A DNA stretch of 64,000 nucleotides, taken from the NCBI GenBank assembly GCA_949128115.1, contig OX421968.1, positions 868,001 to 932,000 of the forward strand, written 5' to 3'. Under the pieces are notes generated by a model. The model made no database searches, was not told where the DNA came from, and was given only the letters and a program-made list of their open reading frames with translations. Both the position numbers and the translations under genes were made by a program. Positions 24,261 through 36,167 of this stretch are shown piece by piece (within the stretch, counting starts at the first letter, position 1; every line of letters begins with the position of its first letter). Origin of the DNA: Anaspis maculata. Lineage: Eukaryota > Arthropoda > Insecta > Coleoptera > Scraptiidae.

Positions 24261-27200
24261 CTAAACCGATCCCTCTCCGTCTACGAAATCTTCTATATCG
24301 TAGAATACGGTCTCTTTCAAAAACTGCTTGATCCGCCGTTCAAATTGATTTTGGGTAAGTGTCTTTGTTTCACTTTGAAGCCGATTATATAGCTTGGAGC
24401 CCCAATAATCCACTCCTTGTTGGGTTCTCTTCATAGTGTGCAGAGGTGTTTGAAGCTTATCCCTGTTCCTTGTATTGAACTCATGGTGTTTTCCATTTCT
24501 CTCAAAAGCCCCAATGTTTCCATGTACGTATCTCAAACATTCAAAAATATACATGGACGGTAGGGTGAGTATTCCATTTTCCTTGAAGGCGTTCCTACAA
24601 CTGTCTGTTTGTCTTAAACCACACAAGGCCCGTGCAGCTTTTTTCTGCAGGATGAAGAGATCATTCGCGGCTGGTGAGGCTCCCCACAGAAGAATTCCAT
24701 ATGTTAGGATGCTATGGCAGTTCGCAAAATATGCTAAGCGCGTTGCTTCTTGTGTACTATACTTCTTGACGGTTCTGACAATAAAGATAGCTGTGGTGAT
24801 TTTTTTCTTAATATTCTCGATGTGAACCCTCCAGTCAAGCTTATTGTTTATCGTGAATCCGAGAAATTTCAGATGATTATGTTCTTGAGAAGGTGATATG
24901 TGGAGAAACTGATTTTTGCTCTCATTAATCTGGAGTTTATTTGCGCTGAACCAAGCTTTACTATTTTCCAAAATCTTAGCTTCTTTCTTTTTCAAGTCCG
25001 ATATTGTATTCGCTTTTAAGAAATAGGTGGTATCATCTGCATAGAGATAGAGAAAAACATCTTCCACGTCAGCACTAAGGTCGTTAATATACCGGGTGAT
25101 CATTTGAAAACTATCCACCTGCAATATCTCCCGATTCCTAGTGCAAATGTCTTTGAGCAAAAACAGGTCGATTTTTATATCGAGGGGGACATCTAAAACA
25201 TACATTGGAGAATTTATATCTTGAGCCCCCTCGCCCCCACTCACCCCAACTTTGAAATTTCAAATAACACTACCTATCTTGCGATACATCAAATTGAAGA
25301 AAATTAAATTCTCTCTCTAAAAAAATATTTTGAAATTTTTAAACCCCACCCCCCGTTCTTCCTAAAATTCTCTTAGTGTCCAAGTTAACATTCTTGACCT
25401 CCATTTCCCTTCAACACAGTCAACGTCATCTTGCACAGCATCGAAAGAGAAAATTCTCTATAAAAAAAGTGCCACCCAAATTCACCCCTTCGCTCCCCCC
25501 ACCTGACCTTGAAAATCTAAAATGTCAATACCCACTTTGTAATACATCAAATTGAAGGAAATTGAATTTTCTACCTGAAAAAATTTTTTTGACAATTTTT
25601 AAACCCCATCATTTCCCCCCTAGAATACTCCAAATGGCCAATTTATTGGGGGAGGGGTGGAAAATTTCAAAAAAATACTTTTTGGGAAGAGAATTCAATT
25701 CCCTTCAATTTGATGTATCACAATGTAGGTGGTATTTTGTGAAATTTGGAAGTTGAGGTGGGGGAGAGCAAAGGGGTGAATTTGGGTAGCACTTTTTCCA
25801 CCGAAAATTTTCTTCTTCGATGCTATCTAGGATGACGCCGACTAAATTAAGAAAAAAATTAGGGGTCTAGAATATAAAATGGGCCAGTCAGAGAATTTTT
25901 AGGAAAAGGGGGTGGGGTTAAAAATTTTGGAAATATTTTTTTTAGAAAGAGAATTTAATTCTCTCCAATTTGATGTATCACAAGGTAGGTAGTGTCATTT
26001 GAAATTTCAAAGTTTGGGTGAGTGGGGGCGAGGGGGATGAATATAGAAATTTGCCAATGTAAGTTTTAGATGTCCCCCCCAATATAAAAATCGACCTGTT
26101 TTTGCTCGGAAAGATATTCACTAGGAATCTGGAGTTATTGCAGGTGGATAGTTTTCAAATGATCACCCGGTATATGATAAAGAGAATGGGGCCTAATATT
26201 GAGCCTTGCGGTACACCACACGAGATTAAAGTTTCTCCAGAAAATTCATCCAATAGACCTGTTGCTTTCGATTTGATAAGTAGCTCTTCAGGATGTAGTA
26301 AGCGGGACCTCGAATTCCATAGTGCTTCAGCTTGTCCAGTAGAATGTCGTGCGATACCGAATCGAACGCTTTGGACAAATCGCAAGAAATGAGTTCGGCG
26401 GGCGCTTTATCGTCTTGTGCTTCTATTATACGATTCATTAAACTCAGTAAAGCTGTAGTGGTTGATCTATTTTTTCTGTACCCGTGTTGTTGATTATCTA
26501 GTATTTTTTTACTTTCTAAGTAGTCAGCAAGTCTCCTCTTTGTCACTTCTTCGAAAATTTTAGAGAGGGCCGGGAGTATAGCTATAGGCCTGTAGTTCTC
26601 TGGGTCTTCAGTGTTCCCTCCTTTATGAATTGGTATTATTTTCGCTTTTTTCATGGCTTCTGGGAAGTATCCTTGTTCTAGACAATTGTTTATAATAATT
26701 GATAAAGGGCCAACGAGCTCCTCCGACAAAGATTTTACAAGTCTAGTGTTCATACCGTAGATATCTCGAGTCTCTTCACTCTTGAGTGATGTTATTATCT
26801 CAAATAATTCGCATTCATCCGTGGGTTTCAGAAAGCACGAATTAAAATGTTTTTGCTTTGTGTTTTGTAAAAAATCGTTGGCTGTTGTGTTTGGATTTTT
26901 ACTTTTTGAGCCTATCTTTGCGCCGATCGTCGAAAAGGACTCGCTGAGGTCATTGCTCTTCAGCTGGCCCTTATCTATTGTCACCTTACTTTTCCCAGTT
27001 TCTTCTTTTATTATCTTCCATATGGCCTTGATTTTATTATCGGAATTCACGATAATTTCTTCGTTGCGAAGTTTGTTTGCGTTTTCTATTGCTTTGGAGA
27101 GTTTTTGCTTGCAGTCGTCATAAGAGTGTTGTGCAGCGAGGTCTTTTCTCACCTTCCTGATTATGTCCAGGACATCCAATGTGTTTCTGAGTGTGGATAT

Positions 27201-27989
27201 TTCATTATTCATCCAGTCGACCTTCTTTTTGCCAGCACTTATTTTTATTTCCTTTTCGGGAAAGTTCTTATAGAAGAGAGCCAGGAATATATCGAAGAAA
27301 CACTCAAAGGATACAGCGGCTGTTTTGTTCATCAGAAGATTCTGCCAGTCGATGGAGCCAAGTTCAAATTTAGTTTGCAGAATACCCCTGTCCGTCATTG
27401 TTCAGATTTTTTGTGTTTTTATCCCGTTGACAGGTCTCATTTTTAACGGTATCGAAAGTATTTGGCAGTAGTGATCTCCTAAGTGAAGGTTTATTGTTTG
27501 TCCTTTGTTCTCTTCTATGCCGAAATTGATTAGGATGTTATCTATACAAGTTTCGCTCTGACGTGTGACTCTTGAGGCTGTATTCATCGTTGGACTAATG
27601 TTAAAAGTAGAAAACATTTCCAAAAGTTGCCTTTTCTCTTTGCTGTCTTTCAAGAAATCAACGTTGAAGTCTCCAGCAACTACGATTCGTCTGTATTTAT
27701 TTGATTTAGTCAGTAGGTCGAGTGCGTCCTCCATCGTAGCAAGAAATCTCTCGAAATCACCAGAGGGTGATCGATAAACAGATAGTATTGCTAGCTTTTC
27801 TGATTTTATTTCAACAGCGGATAATTCGGCAATGAGTTCCTCCGAAAAGTCATTTATTTCACTGATTGTATTGGTCTTGATGCAGAATAGAAATGGTGAT
27901 GGGCTGATAGTTTTTGGTACTAGTGCTAACGGCTCACGAAACACAAAATGATACTGCAAATTGTAATAAAAGCAACAAATTTGGCACAA
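24261..27989 (-). pseudogene. LINE (endonuclease/RT), 5' truncated and split by a palindromic insertion
   Basis: 27989-27402 encodes the C-terminal half of an apurinic-type endonuclease (SVYRSPSGDFERF, VVAGDFNVDFL, TCIDNILIN, GDHYCQ); its N-terminal half is missing. A single in-frame TGA at 27402-27404 separates it from the RT segment (27398-26173), which has [60 protein letters not shown] and GVPQGSILGPILFIIY. The catalytic remainder continues at 25089 with INDLSADVEDVFLYLYADDT and the C-terminal domain to 24261 (CHSILTYGILLWG..). Without the 25092-26170 insertion and one TA copy, the frame joins as FIIYIND. The (AAT)n tail lies at 24053-24112. Jockey/CR1-like by motifs. Confidence 0.92.
25092..26170. 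mobile_element. 1,079-bp full-length palindromic foldback, TA target duplication
   Basis: The ends are CCGGGTGATCATTTGAAAAC and its complement, and both sides are flanked by TA. The arms match to the centre near 25630, with C-rich and G-rich blocks mirrored. It interrupts the RT of a LINE between IIY and IND; removing it with one TA restores the conserved motif, which fixes the boundaries. A second copy is at 49689-50764. It has no coding capacity. The TA duplication is Tc1/mariner-like, but the superfamily is inferred. Confidence 0.88.
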
Positions 27990-28427
27990 TTATTCCTTAG
28001 ACGAAAATAAACGGTTTGGCCCGCTGCACTAATCAATCAGTTGCCGGGCACAGTGCGCCTGAACCTTGAACAGGTTTCATGAAAATGACACCAAAAAACG
28101 GGCTTCGGATCTTTGTAGCCGAACATTAGGGGAACTGAAATCAAGTTGAAACAAAATCGTTCCAGATCCTTGACTCAAATAATAACAAAATTAGATCACA
28201 ATTTATGAGTTTTAGTAGGTAACATCAACTTCTATTAGTACAGAAAAACTGTACTGGAAAACTTCCAAATTCCAAACTGCCAAAAAACATACTACGTAGA
28301 TTGAAAAATATAACTTCGCAAAAATGATGATGCCACACCCCACAAACTTTTGCGCCTTTTTAAACTGAGGTAACTGTCGTTTGCTACATACCTTTTGAAT
28401 TCTGTACAAACTATTCAATAGTTCAAT

Positions 28428-28670
28428 TCTTTAGCTATCCTGGCTGTAGATCGGTGGGCTTCGTCTCTGGCTTCAAACCAAGAGGTCCGGAGTTCAAATC
28501 CCACCGGAGCAGGGCTTTTCTCTACGCGGTCTCTAATACTTTGGCGTGTACTAACCAAGCGGTCACGTTAAGGGTAAAAAGATAAAACGGAGGAAATCAC
28601 CGAAAAAATGGCGCTAATAAGATAGTAATTGATGCGCCCCTCAACACCTAATCAAAAAAATTTATAGCTA
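28428..28670 (+). mobile_element. tRNA-derived SINE candidate
   Basis: A tRNA-like head (about 28437-28512) has an A-box-like TGTAGATCGGTGGG and a B-box GAGTTCAAATCCC. It is followed by a non-tRNA body ending TTGATGCGCCCCTCAACACC and a short A-rich tail. The acceptor ends do not pair, so it is not a working tRNA gene. RNA polymerase III promoter boxes suggest a SINE; the family is unknown. Confidence 0.55.
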
Positions 28671-29009
28671 TACAAGTCTCTATTGCAAAACATGTAAATG
28701 AAAATCCAAGATTCTTCTTGCTTGTATTAGTCAAAAATTATTGGCCAAGGATACCTACTAATTATAATTGTATGTTCTCATGACTGATTCAGTCCCTTGG
28801 GCAGCTGAAAATGGTCGCAACCTACGCTACGCTACGAAAATCACAACAATCAGTCAAAAAGGGTAGGTAACAGAAAAACCGTGATTGTTCTGGTTATTCT
28901 AGCTTAGGTTGCGATTATTCTCAACTGCCCAAGGCCCAAGGGACTGATTCAGCCATGAAAACCTTCTGTTGTAATCAGGATCTTTGGACGATATAGAAAA
29001 TTTAATTCT

Positions 29010-29619
29010 TGACTCACACAAGCAAGAAAAATCTTGCCCTCAAAATATTTGTTTTCGTTGTCGAATTCTTCATCATTCGATGTGAATTTCTTTCCACCGA
29101 GCCAAGTTCTCAGTATTGGAAATAGGGAAAGGTCACATGGGGCTAAATCTGGAGAATACGATGGGTGGGAACCAATTCGAAGTTTAATTCGTGTATTTTG
29201 GCCATTGCAACGGAATGTCCATTCGAGTGCGCTTTTGGTCGATTTTCATCAGCAATCGCGGCACCCATCGCGCTGACAGCTTCTTCTTTTGCAAATGTTC
29301 GTGCAGATGTTGAACACACGTTCAGTTGAGATGCCCACAGCTTTAGCAATCTCGCACATCTCCACTTTAAGGTCGTCTAACACAATACCATGGATTTTGT
29401 GGACCATTTCTGCTGTTGTGACCATATTTGGCCTTCCAGATCGTGGTTCATCACTCGGGCTCGTACGACCTCGTTTAAATTCGTTGTACCAATTATAACG
29501 GTTGCGTTCGATGGAGCCGATTCCCCCCAAGTTCTCATAAAGTCTTCAATTATTTGTGAAGACTTGAGGCCTTTCAAAAAATAATATTTGATTACAGCGT
29601 GTGTCTCTTTTTTTTCCAT
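29010..29619 (-). pseudogene. Mariner transposase remnant with internal deletion
   Basis: 29619-29377 encodes a mariner N-terminal helix-turn-helix (MEKKETHAVIKYYFLKGLKS). The second half of the DNA-binding region continues in another frame (YNWYNEFKRGRTS, DEPRSGRP, VDDLKV-like LDDLKVEMCEIAKAVGIS). Then the sequence jumps to the C-terminal part (NGHSVAMAKIHELNFELVP), with frameshifts where HPPYSPDLAPCDY-like sequence would be expected. The middle with the first catalytic aspartates is absent. The whole is about 600 bp, against about 1.04 kb for a complete mariner frame. Non-functional. Confidence 0.85.
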
Positions 29620-29639
29620 TTTCGCAAAATACTAGGAGT

Positions 29640-29875
29640 CGTTTATTTCAAAAAGCTGCCAAAGAAGAGCTATTTGAGGTTCAAATTTTAATAAAATCGG
29701 TTAAATGGTTCCAAAGTTCAAAAACTGTTATAAAAAATAACTTTGAAGGCCTGTATCTCCGTAATTCTACGTTTACAAGGGTATGTTTATTCAGAAAGTC
29801 CCTTATTTTTCAATTTCCCATCTCCATGTGAATTTTGTTGCAATAATTTTGGGACACCCCGTATACTCTACTCTA
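29640..29875. repeat. Dispersed repeat related to foldback arms at 48-49 kb
   Basis: The stretch AACTTTGAAGGCCTGTATCTCCG and the following segment with TTTTTCAATTTCCCATCTCC closely match the arms of the foldback at 47989-48934. It ends GGGACACCCCGTATA. Only one arm is present. Confidence 0.55.
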
Positions 29876-29879
29876 TTGT

Positions 29880-31075
29880 ATTGAGTTCGATAGAGTTTGA
29901 ACTCGGAATTTTGATCTGTGTATTATTATCATTAAGTAATAATAACTACTGGTGTAGGTTTTTGTTTATTTAGTGGGACGTTGAATACGAATACATTGGG
30001 TGTGGCAATTATATCAATATCGATACATAAGCAATTATACCTATAGGCACAGACTCTCTAGGTGTATTTCCAGTCTGTCTGACAATATACAGAATGTCAG
30101 ATTTTCCTTTCCAAATTATATAGCCGCGGTAATAAACAGTTAATTAATAGCTCAAGAGGTTTAGCGACAGTCTTAAACCGATCGCCTGTAGCATGTCTCG
30201 GAATACTTTTGATTTTGAAATCGCAATTTATTCGCATGCAAATGGACATATTCTGATTATCCTTTTTTTTTTTGATTGAGATGTAAGTTACTTTGACAGT
30301 AATCTGTTAACAGACACTTACATACACAGGCATAACAAATAAAATCGCTACTTTACAACGTCGTTTATTGCCCTAGCGTTTTTTCGCTGCACAAAACTTT
30401 AATTTTAATTTGCATATATGATCGGCGAGATCATGGCGCACATTTATATCGATCGATAAGAAAAATAAATAGTAAGTACTATTTCGTCAATGTCTTTTGC
30501 ACATTCAATCCATGAGTTCAAGTTATTGACTTCTGTTGTTCTTGTTATTGTTACTGTTGTTACACGATCAGAATGAGCACCTACTTACTACAATTGAAGT
30601 CGAAGAAGTCGGGAATAACTCATCTCTAAATTCAAAATTACTTATTCTGTGACGTGGGTACTTCTAAATATATTGCGTTAGAACTTGGCATGATACAAAA
30701 GATTTTGACTTTCAACATTCCTATATTTGAAGCTCTTAAGAAACTATTCGAAATATGTAAAAGTTATTATTACTCATCTGTCATCTGTCAAAAGTTATAA
30801 GCCGTCAAAGTCAAAACTTTGACGTTCTATAACTCGAGAAGTATACTGAAGGGATTTCATTCTAATTCAGTAAGTTACTCCTTATAGGCACATCCAAACT
30901 AATAAATTTTGTAATTACGTATAATTGAACAAAAAATAGTGTATGTACAGGTGTTCACGTTAAAATTGACCCCCCCACTAACAGGCTTATCCCTGGACCA
31001 ATTTCAAAAACAACAAGTGAGTATGCCTCCACGTGCGTGAGTCTCAGTAGCGCATTTTCTTAAAGAGGCATATTG
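29880..31075. other. AT-rich stretch without recognisable gene
   Basis: No coding signal and no clear repeat border. The sequence resembles other intronic stretches in the window. Confidence 0.4.
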
Positions 31076-31079
31076 TGAA

Positions 31080-31320
31080 TGTAAAAATATTTGGTTGAAG
31101 GAGAAACACCATTTTTTGCCCACTCTGCTCAGTCGAAACTCATTGTGATATTTTGTTATCAGAATGGGGTACTTGTCAATGAAACAGATTTGAATGAAAA
31201 TTCTTTCAATCATCAATATGGGAGCGGGAGATGGGAGCGGCGACTAATCAACAGTAGCCTATTCATAGCCGATGAAAATGTTTATAAACCTTATAAATAA
31301 ATAATAAACCATCCTTATCG
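31080..31320 (+). repeat. Dispersed repeat, copy 1
   Basis: TTGGTTGAAGGAGAAACACC and about 100 bases after it recur at 37101-37222 with roughly 90 percent identity by eye. The GGGAGCGGGAGATGGGAGCG part and the AATAAATAAT-type tail resemble 40210-40450. It could be the 3' part of a retroelement; no domain was recognised. Confidence 0.55.
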
Positions 31321-31406
31321 GCTTTTTGCTATAGGAGTTTTGCCCGTTTATTCATTTCACAATTGTTCACATAGAAAAGTGCCATTTTGGACAACACAAC
31401 ACCCAG

Positions 31407-31478
31407 ACTTTCCACCGGGAATCGAACCCGGGGCTTCCGCACCGCAGGCAGTCACGGAACCACCTGCGCCACGGGGCC
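31407..31478 (-). mobile_element. tRNA-derived SINE head, copy 1
   Basis: On the minus strand it begins GGCCCCGTGGCGCAGGTGG (A-box) and carries GGGTTCGATTCCC (B-box) at tRNA-like spacing. The 3' side does not pair with GGCCCCG, so it is not a functional tRNA. A sequence of the same family occurs at 62745-62819. The SINE body continues leftwards to about 31340 without a sharp end. Confidence 0.7.
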
Positions 31479-31507
31479 GTTTCTTATTGTTATTATTTTT
31501 ATTAAAT

Positions 31508-32542
31508 AGATCTTCCAGCAATCTACTTCGTTGGCGAGAATTTTTTATTTATTTCAATTACATTCGTTACAGGGTGGAATGTAAAGCATTGCAAAATTGT
31601 GCTTAGTTCAATATATCCCCGTTTTTGTGAACAATTTTTTTTTTCAAATTCCAACGGTATAATCATGAAGCCTGATGTCTTGTGTCGAAACAGTTTTCGA
31701 ATTTTCCAGATCAGAAGTTCAACAATAATGATATGATTTTTTTCTGTAAAATTTGCATTTCAGACATCTTTAAAAAATAAGAAATTGGGGTTATATTATT
31801 GAAACACATTCAAACTGAAAATTTAGAATGAACCAACAAAACATCTACATATTCAATTTGAGGTCCGTACGTCAAAAATTCCTATATTGATACGATGCAA
31901 TAAGTGCGCCCTCTAATGGCGGATTTCAATCAAAATCACATAAGTTCATTAGACGCCTATACCATGGCTGCATACCAAATTTCAGCTCAATTGGATGTAC
32001 CGTTTGGGAGTTATCATGGACGATTTAGACACACAGACAGGCAAACAGACCGACTTTGATCTGGAAATGGTCTAAATGAATCGATTAGGTGGACCTTAGA
32101 AAAGAGCTATTCTTCGAAATCCGGAAGCACATTTTTTGCGCGTTCACAATATTTTCCTTTTTATTCGAGAACGCGAACCGGAAAATAAAAGGACATTTCT
32201 GAAGGCGCAGCAGTTTTTTGCAGTTCAAGCAACAGGCATGCAAAATTACAGGTTCTTATTGTCAAAAATGCGATTTTATTGCCAACCGAAATGACTAAAA
32301 TGCAACTTTTACAAAAAAATCATGTCATCATTGTTTGACTTCTGATCTGGAAAATTCAAAAACCGTTTCGAGACAGGATCAAGCTCTTGATTTATATCGT
32401 TAGAATTTGAAAAAAAAATTGTTCACAGAAATGGGGATCTATTGAACTAAGCACAATTTTGCAATGCTTCACATTCCACCCTGTAACGAATGTAATTGAA
32501 ATAAGTCAGAGAATCTTACCAACAAAGTAGATTGCTGGAAGA
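31508..32542. mobile_element. 1.0-kb foldback with nested TACAGGGTGG motif
   Basis: The left end CTTCCAGCAATCTACTTCG is mirrored at 32522-32541 (AAGTAGATTGCTGGAAG). Inside, GTTACAGGGTGGAATGTAAAG mirrors CTTCACATTCCACCCTGTAA. The arms are about 230-250 bp. The loop contains a copy (31900-32180) of the microsatellite-bearing repeat also found at 37.5 and 53.8 kb. No coding capacity. Confidence 0.75.
31900..32180 (+). repeat. Copy of microsatellite-bearing repeat, without expansion
   Basis: ATACCAAATTTCAGCTCAAT, the ACACACAGACAGGCAAACAG site, CTGGAAATGGTCTAAATGAAT and GCGCGTTCACAATATTTTCC line up with 53760-54010 and with the reverse complement of 37480-37730. At the position where the other copies carry long microsatellites, only a short ACAGACAGGCAAACAGACCG is present. 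Confidence 0.65.
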
Positions 32543-32544
32543 TG

Positions 32545-33848
32545 TATCCAAACAACCGTGAAAAAAAATCGGAATCGTTCCAGACAATCCAAAGTTATAC
32601 CGTTTTGGAAAAGGGCAAAATTTTCGATACATTTAAAATGTTGAGCAGTTTAGTTGAACTCAATCTTTTATTTGTAAACTATGACACGACACCCTGTAAA
32701 TTTACAGTAGAAGAGATTAAAATTGACTCACCCCTTATTCTTACCTTATGAATGTACGAGTACGAATGTCTTCATCCTTAACCATACCCCTTACGTGTGA
32801 CTAGTCTGTAGTGAATAATTATTATGCAAGTACATACTACCGTTTATCGTTCACGCTAGTTCCAAACAGGTTTATAGTAGCAACTAATCATGTGTGCAGA
32901 TTGATTTAGGTATGCATATTTATTGTTATCGATATTAGGTACGCTATATTTCATAAATGTAAATTGTTAATCGGAGAAGAATAATTTAAGAATTAACTCA
33001 CTTAATCACAAGACTTTTTTTTCAATTTATTAGGTTAAATTCATAAAAACTGAGCTTTTAAAGTATTTGAAGGAGTTTCCAGTGATGGCAGTTTGCTCAA
33101 ACTGGGCTATCTTCCATAGCTAACCGCTCGCCCATGTCTGGCAGATACACAGAGTATGTATGTGAGAGACGGCTGAGGTGGAACATTTCAAAAATGTCGA
33201 CCAGCTCTTACATAAGTCAATGTCCGTGAAGAATTCGAAAGTGTTCTTAATCCAAAAAGAGCAGTCGATGCCGCAGTTATGGAACAAATAAAGGCCGGAT
33301 TGGTATGACACTCTGAGACCAAGCTTAATTAGCCGACCAAGTCGACTTAATTGCTTCTAAACAACCACCAGTGTCCACATGAACTCACACGAACTGTTCC
33401 TTTTTAGGTTTGCTAAAGCTAAAACCATCGATCGGTGTAACCTAGCACGTTTCCTGCTAAAAGAGTGTCAAAAGCGTAATTTTTCTTGATAGTTTTATTT
33501 CCGAAAAATTAAGCTCCAATTATTACGCTAAGAAAATAATTTCACTTTTGCATATAAGTAGGTACTAGGTACCCTATAGGCCTAGGCATGAATGAAGATG
33601 GGATTCTATTATTATTGATATCACATTCATCACGGATACATACAAAACTACTCAACACTATAAATATTCCCTCAGGTACTTAACATAATGTTTCTATCTG
33701 AAGTTACTAAGTTAAACCTTATACCTTCAGGACTTCAAAGGACCTTCAATTTTTATAGGGTAATAAAAAAGTCAACTTACAGTGCTATAAGTTTTTCCGC
33801 GTCAGCGTCTCAGCGTCAGTCACAATCTAGGACCCAGGTTAATAGTCG
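32545..33848. other. AT-rich stretch without recognisable gene
   Basis: Nothing supportable was seen on either strand; all open frames are short and lack domain signals. Confidence 0.4.
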
Positions 33849-36167
33849 ATGAGCCAGGAGCCAAAAATCACGATTTTGGTTTCCACCCTGGGGACTTGAC
33901 GTGTCATACCTTTTTGGATTCCCCACAACACCAGCATGGAAATAAGCCATAATACGTTTTTGTATCGAGTAGCTTAAGACCGCCATGTTGGAAAAACCAC
34001 GTCAAATATGTAGTTCTTGAGGTTTGTATTTTTTTTGCATCAACCAATTGCTCCAATTTGAAAAATGAAATTAAATAAAATTGAACAACGAAATTTACTA
34101 TAATTATCGTTTAGCACTGTTTTTTGACAGGTCTCGTTACACCAAATATGACAGTTCATAGTTTAGCTATGGCAAATTTCTTTACTTGACATTTTTGAGT
34201 ACACCCGATGATATTTATACAAACCGAACTTTACGTCATTGTCTTTCTAGCGTGCTTTACTAGAAATGCTGCTCTTAGCGGCATTTTGATGTCCGTCTGT
34301 CCGTCTGTCCATCGGTCTAACTGTCTGTCTTATCAATTAATTGCTCCTGAACGAGAAGACCTAGCGAAAATCGACTTCTTGTGTGTAACATGTATTCACT
34401 GGAGAATTGAATTAGGAAAATAAAAATTGTCTCAAACCGTCGCCATCTTGATCCGCAATGTCAAATTTTCTCAAAATTGATCCGATTTTCATGAAACTTG
34501 AAATACACTCATGTTTTATATGGAGAAGTATGGTTTTAATGTTTTCTTTTTGTCTGCCATGTTGAAATTGGTCAAAGTGGTCCGATTTTGATGAAAATTG
34601 GAACCTCGTCGTGTCTTGTGTATGCATTGATAGTTTCCATGTTAGTTCCACGATTTGCGCCATATTGACGTGTCACATGGAAATTAATCTCCAGCTGTCA
34701 CAAAATCAATTTATTCAAATATTTTCTGAACAAGGGGTTTCCGATGTGACTGAAAAACTTGTTGATGGAAATCGGTTTTTTGTAAGTTCTTTTCTACAAG
34801 TAGAAACTCCTCCAAAGAAAAATGCACGAATAATGCTATTGAATTTTCAAAATTTGCATAAAAATTGAACATTTTCGAATTTTTCTTTGAAAATTTGGAT
34901 GCCAGATAGCAACGCCTATACATATTTATTCAAGAAAGTCTCATACCGAATTTAAACTTTCTATTTTCAAACAAAGAGGTACTAAAAATGGTTCCTACTA
35001 ATTGATTTTTTTCATGTTTACTGGAAAACCATTTCTGGTACCTTTTTCTGAAAATAAAAAGTTCAAATTCGGTATGCGACTTTCTTGAATAAATATGTAT
35101 AGGCGTTGCTATCTCGTTTCCAAATTTTCAAAGAAAAATTGAAATATTTTCAAAAATTTTTGCCAATTTCGAAAATTTTATAGCACTTTTTTCGTATATT
35201 TTCTTTGGAGGAGTTCCTACTTGTAAAAAAGAACTAACAAAAACCAATTTCCATGAACAAGTTCTTCAGTCACACCGGAAACCTCTTGTTCAGAAAATAT
35301 TTGAATAAAATGATTTTGTGACAGCTGAAGATTAATTTCCATATGGCACGGCAATATGGCGCTAATCGTGAAAATAACATAAAAACCATCAATGCATACA
35401 TAAGACACGATTAGGCTCCAATTTTCATCAAAATCGGACAACTTGAACCAATTTCAACATGGCGGACAAAATGGCGGCGGATCAGAAAGAAAACATTAAA
35501 ATCATACTTTTACATATAAAACATGAGTGTATTTCAAGTTTCATAAAAATCTGATCACTTTTGAGAAAATTTGACATTGCGGATCAAGATGGCGACGATT
35601 CGAGTATTTTTTGTCCTTAATTCCATTCTCCGGTGACTACATGTTACACACAAGAAGTCGATTTTCGCTAGGTCTTTTGGTTCAGGGGCAAATAATTGAT
35701 AAGACAGATAGTTAGACCGATGGACAGACGGACATCAAAATGCCGCTAAGAGTAGCATTTCTAGTGAAGTAAGCTAGAAAGACAATGGCGTGAGGCTCGG
35801 TTTGTATAAATATCATCGGGTGTACTCGAAAATGTGTTAATAAAGAAATTTGCCATAGCTAAACTATGAACTGTCATATTTAGAATAACGAAACCTGTCA
35901 AAAAACGGTGCTAAACGATATTTATAGTAAATTTTGTTGTTTAATTTTATTCAGTTTCATTTTTCCAATTGGAAGTGCCGTTGATGCGAAAAAAAATACA
36001 AACCACAAGAACTACATATTTGGCGCGGTTTTTCCAAGATGGCGGTCTTAAGCTACTTGATACAAAAACGGATCATGGCTTATTTTCATGCTGGTGTTGT
36101 GGGGAATCCCAAAAGGTTTGACACGTCAAGTCCCCAAGGTAGAAACCATTCGAGTCCCCTGGCTCAA
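33849..36167. mobile_element. 2.3-kb palindromic foldback (largest in the window)
   Basis: The left arm starts GAGCCAGG near 33850 and contains GGGGACTTGACGTGTCA; the right arm ends with the complement near 36166. The arms stay complementary for over 1 kb to a centre near 35000, including CAACACCAGCATG, TGATGTCCGTCTGTCCGTCT and TACTGTTCTTGAATAAATATG-like segments. A core copy of about 530 bp occurs at 56256-56789. No protein is encoded; frames in one arm are repeated in the other by symmetry. Confidence 0.85.

Noticed and set aside
31407..31478. Possible functional tRNA gene
   Set aside because: The D-side and B-box look right, but the 3' acceptor strand does not pair with GGCCCCG, and a related sequence exists at 62.8 kb. 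It is a SINE head.
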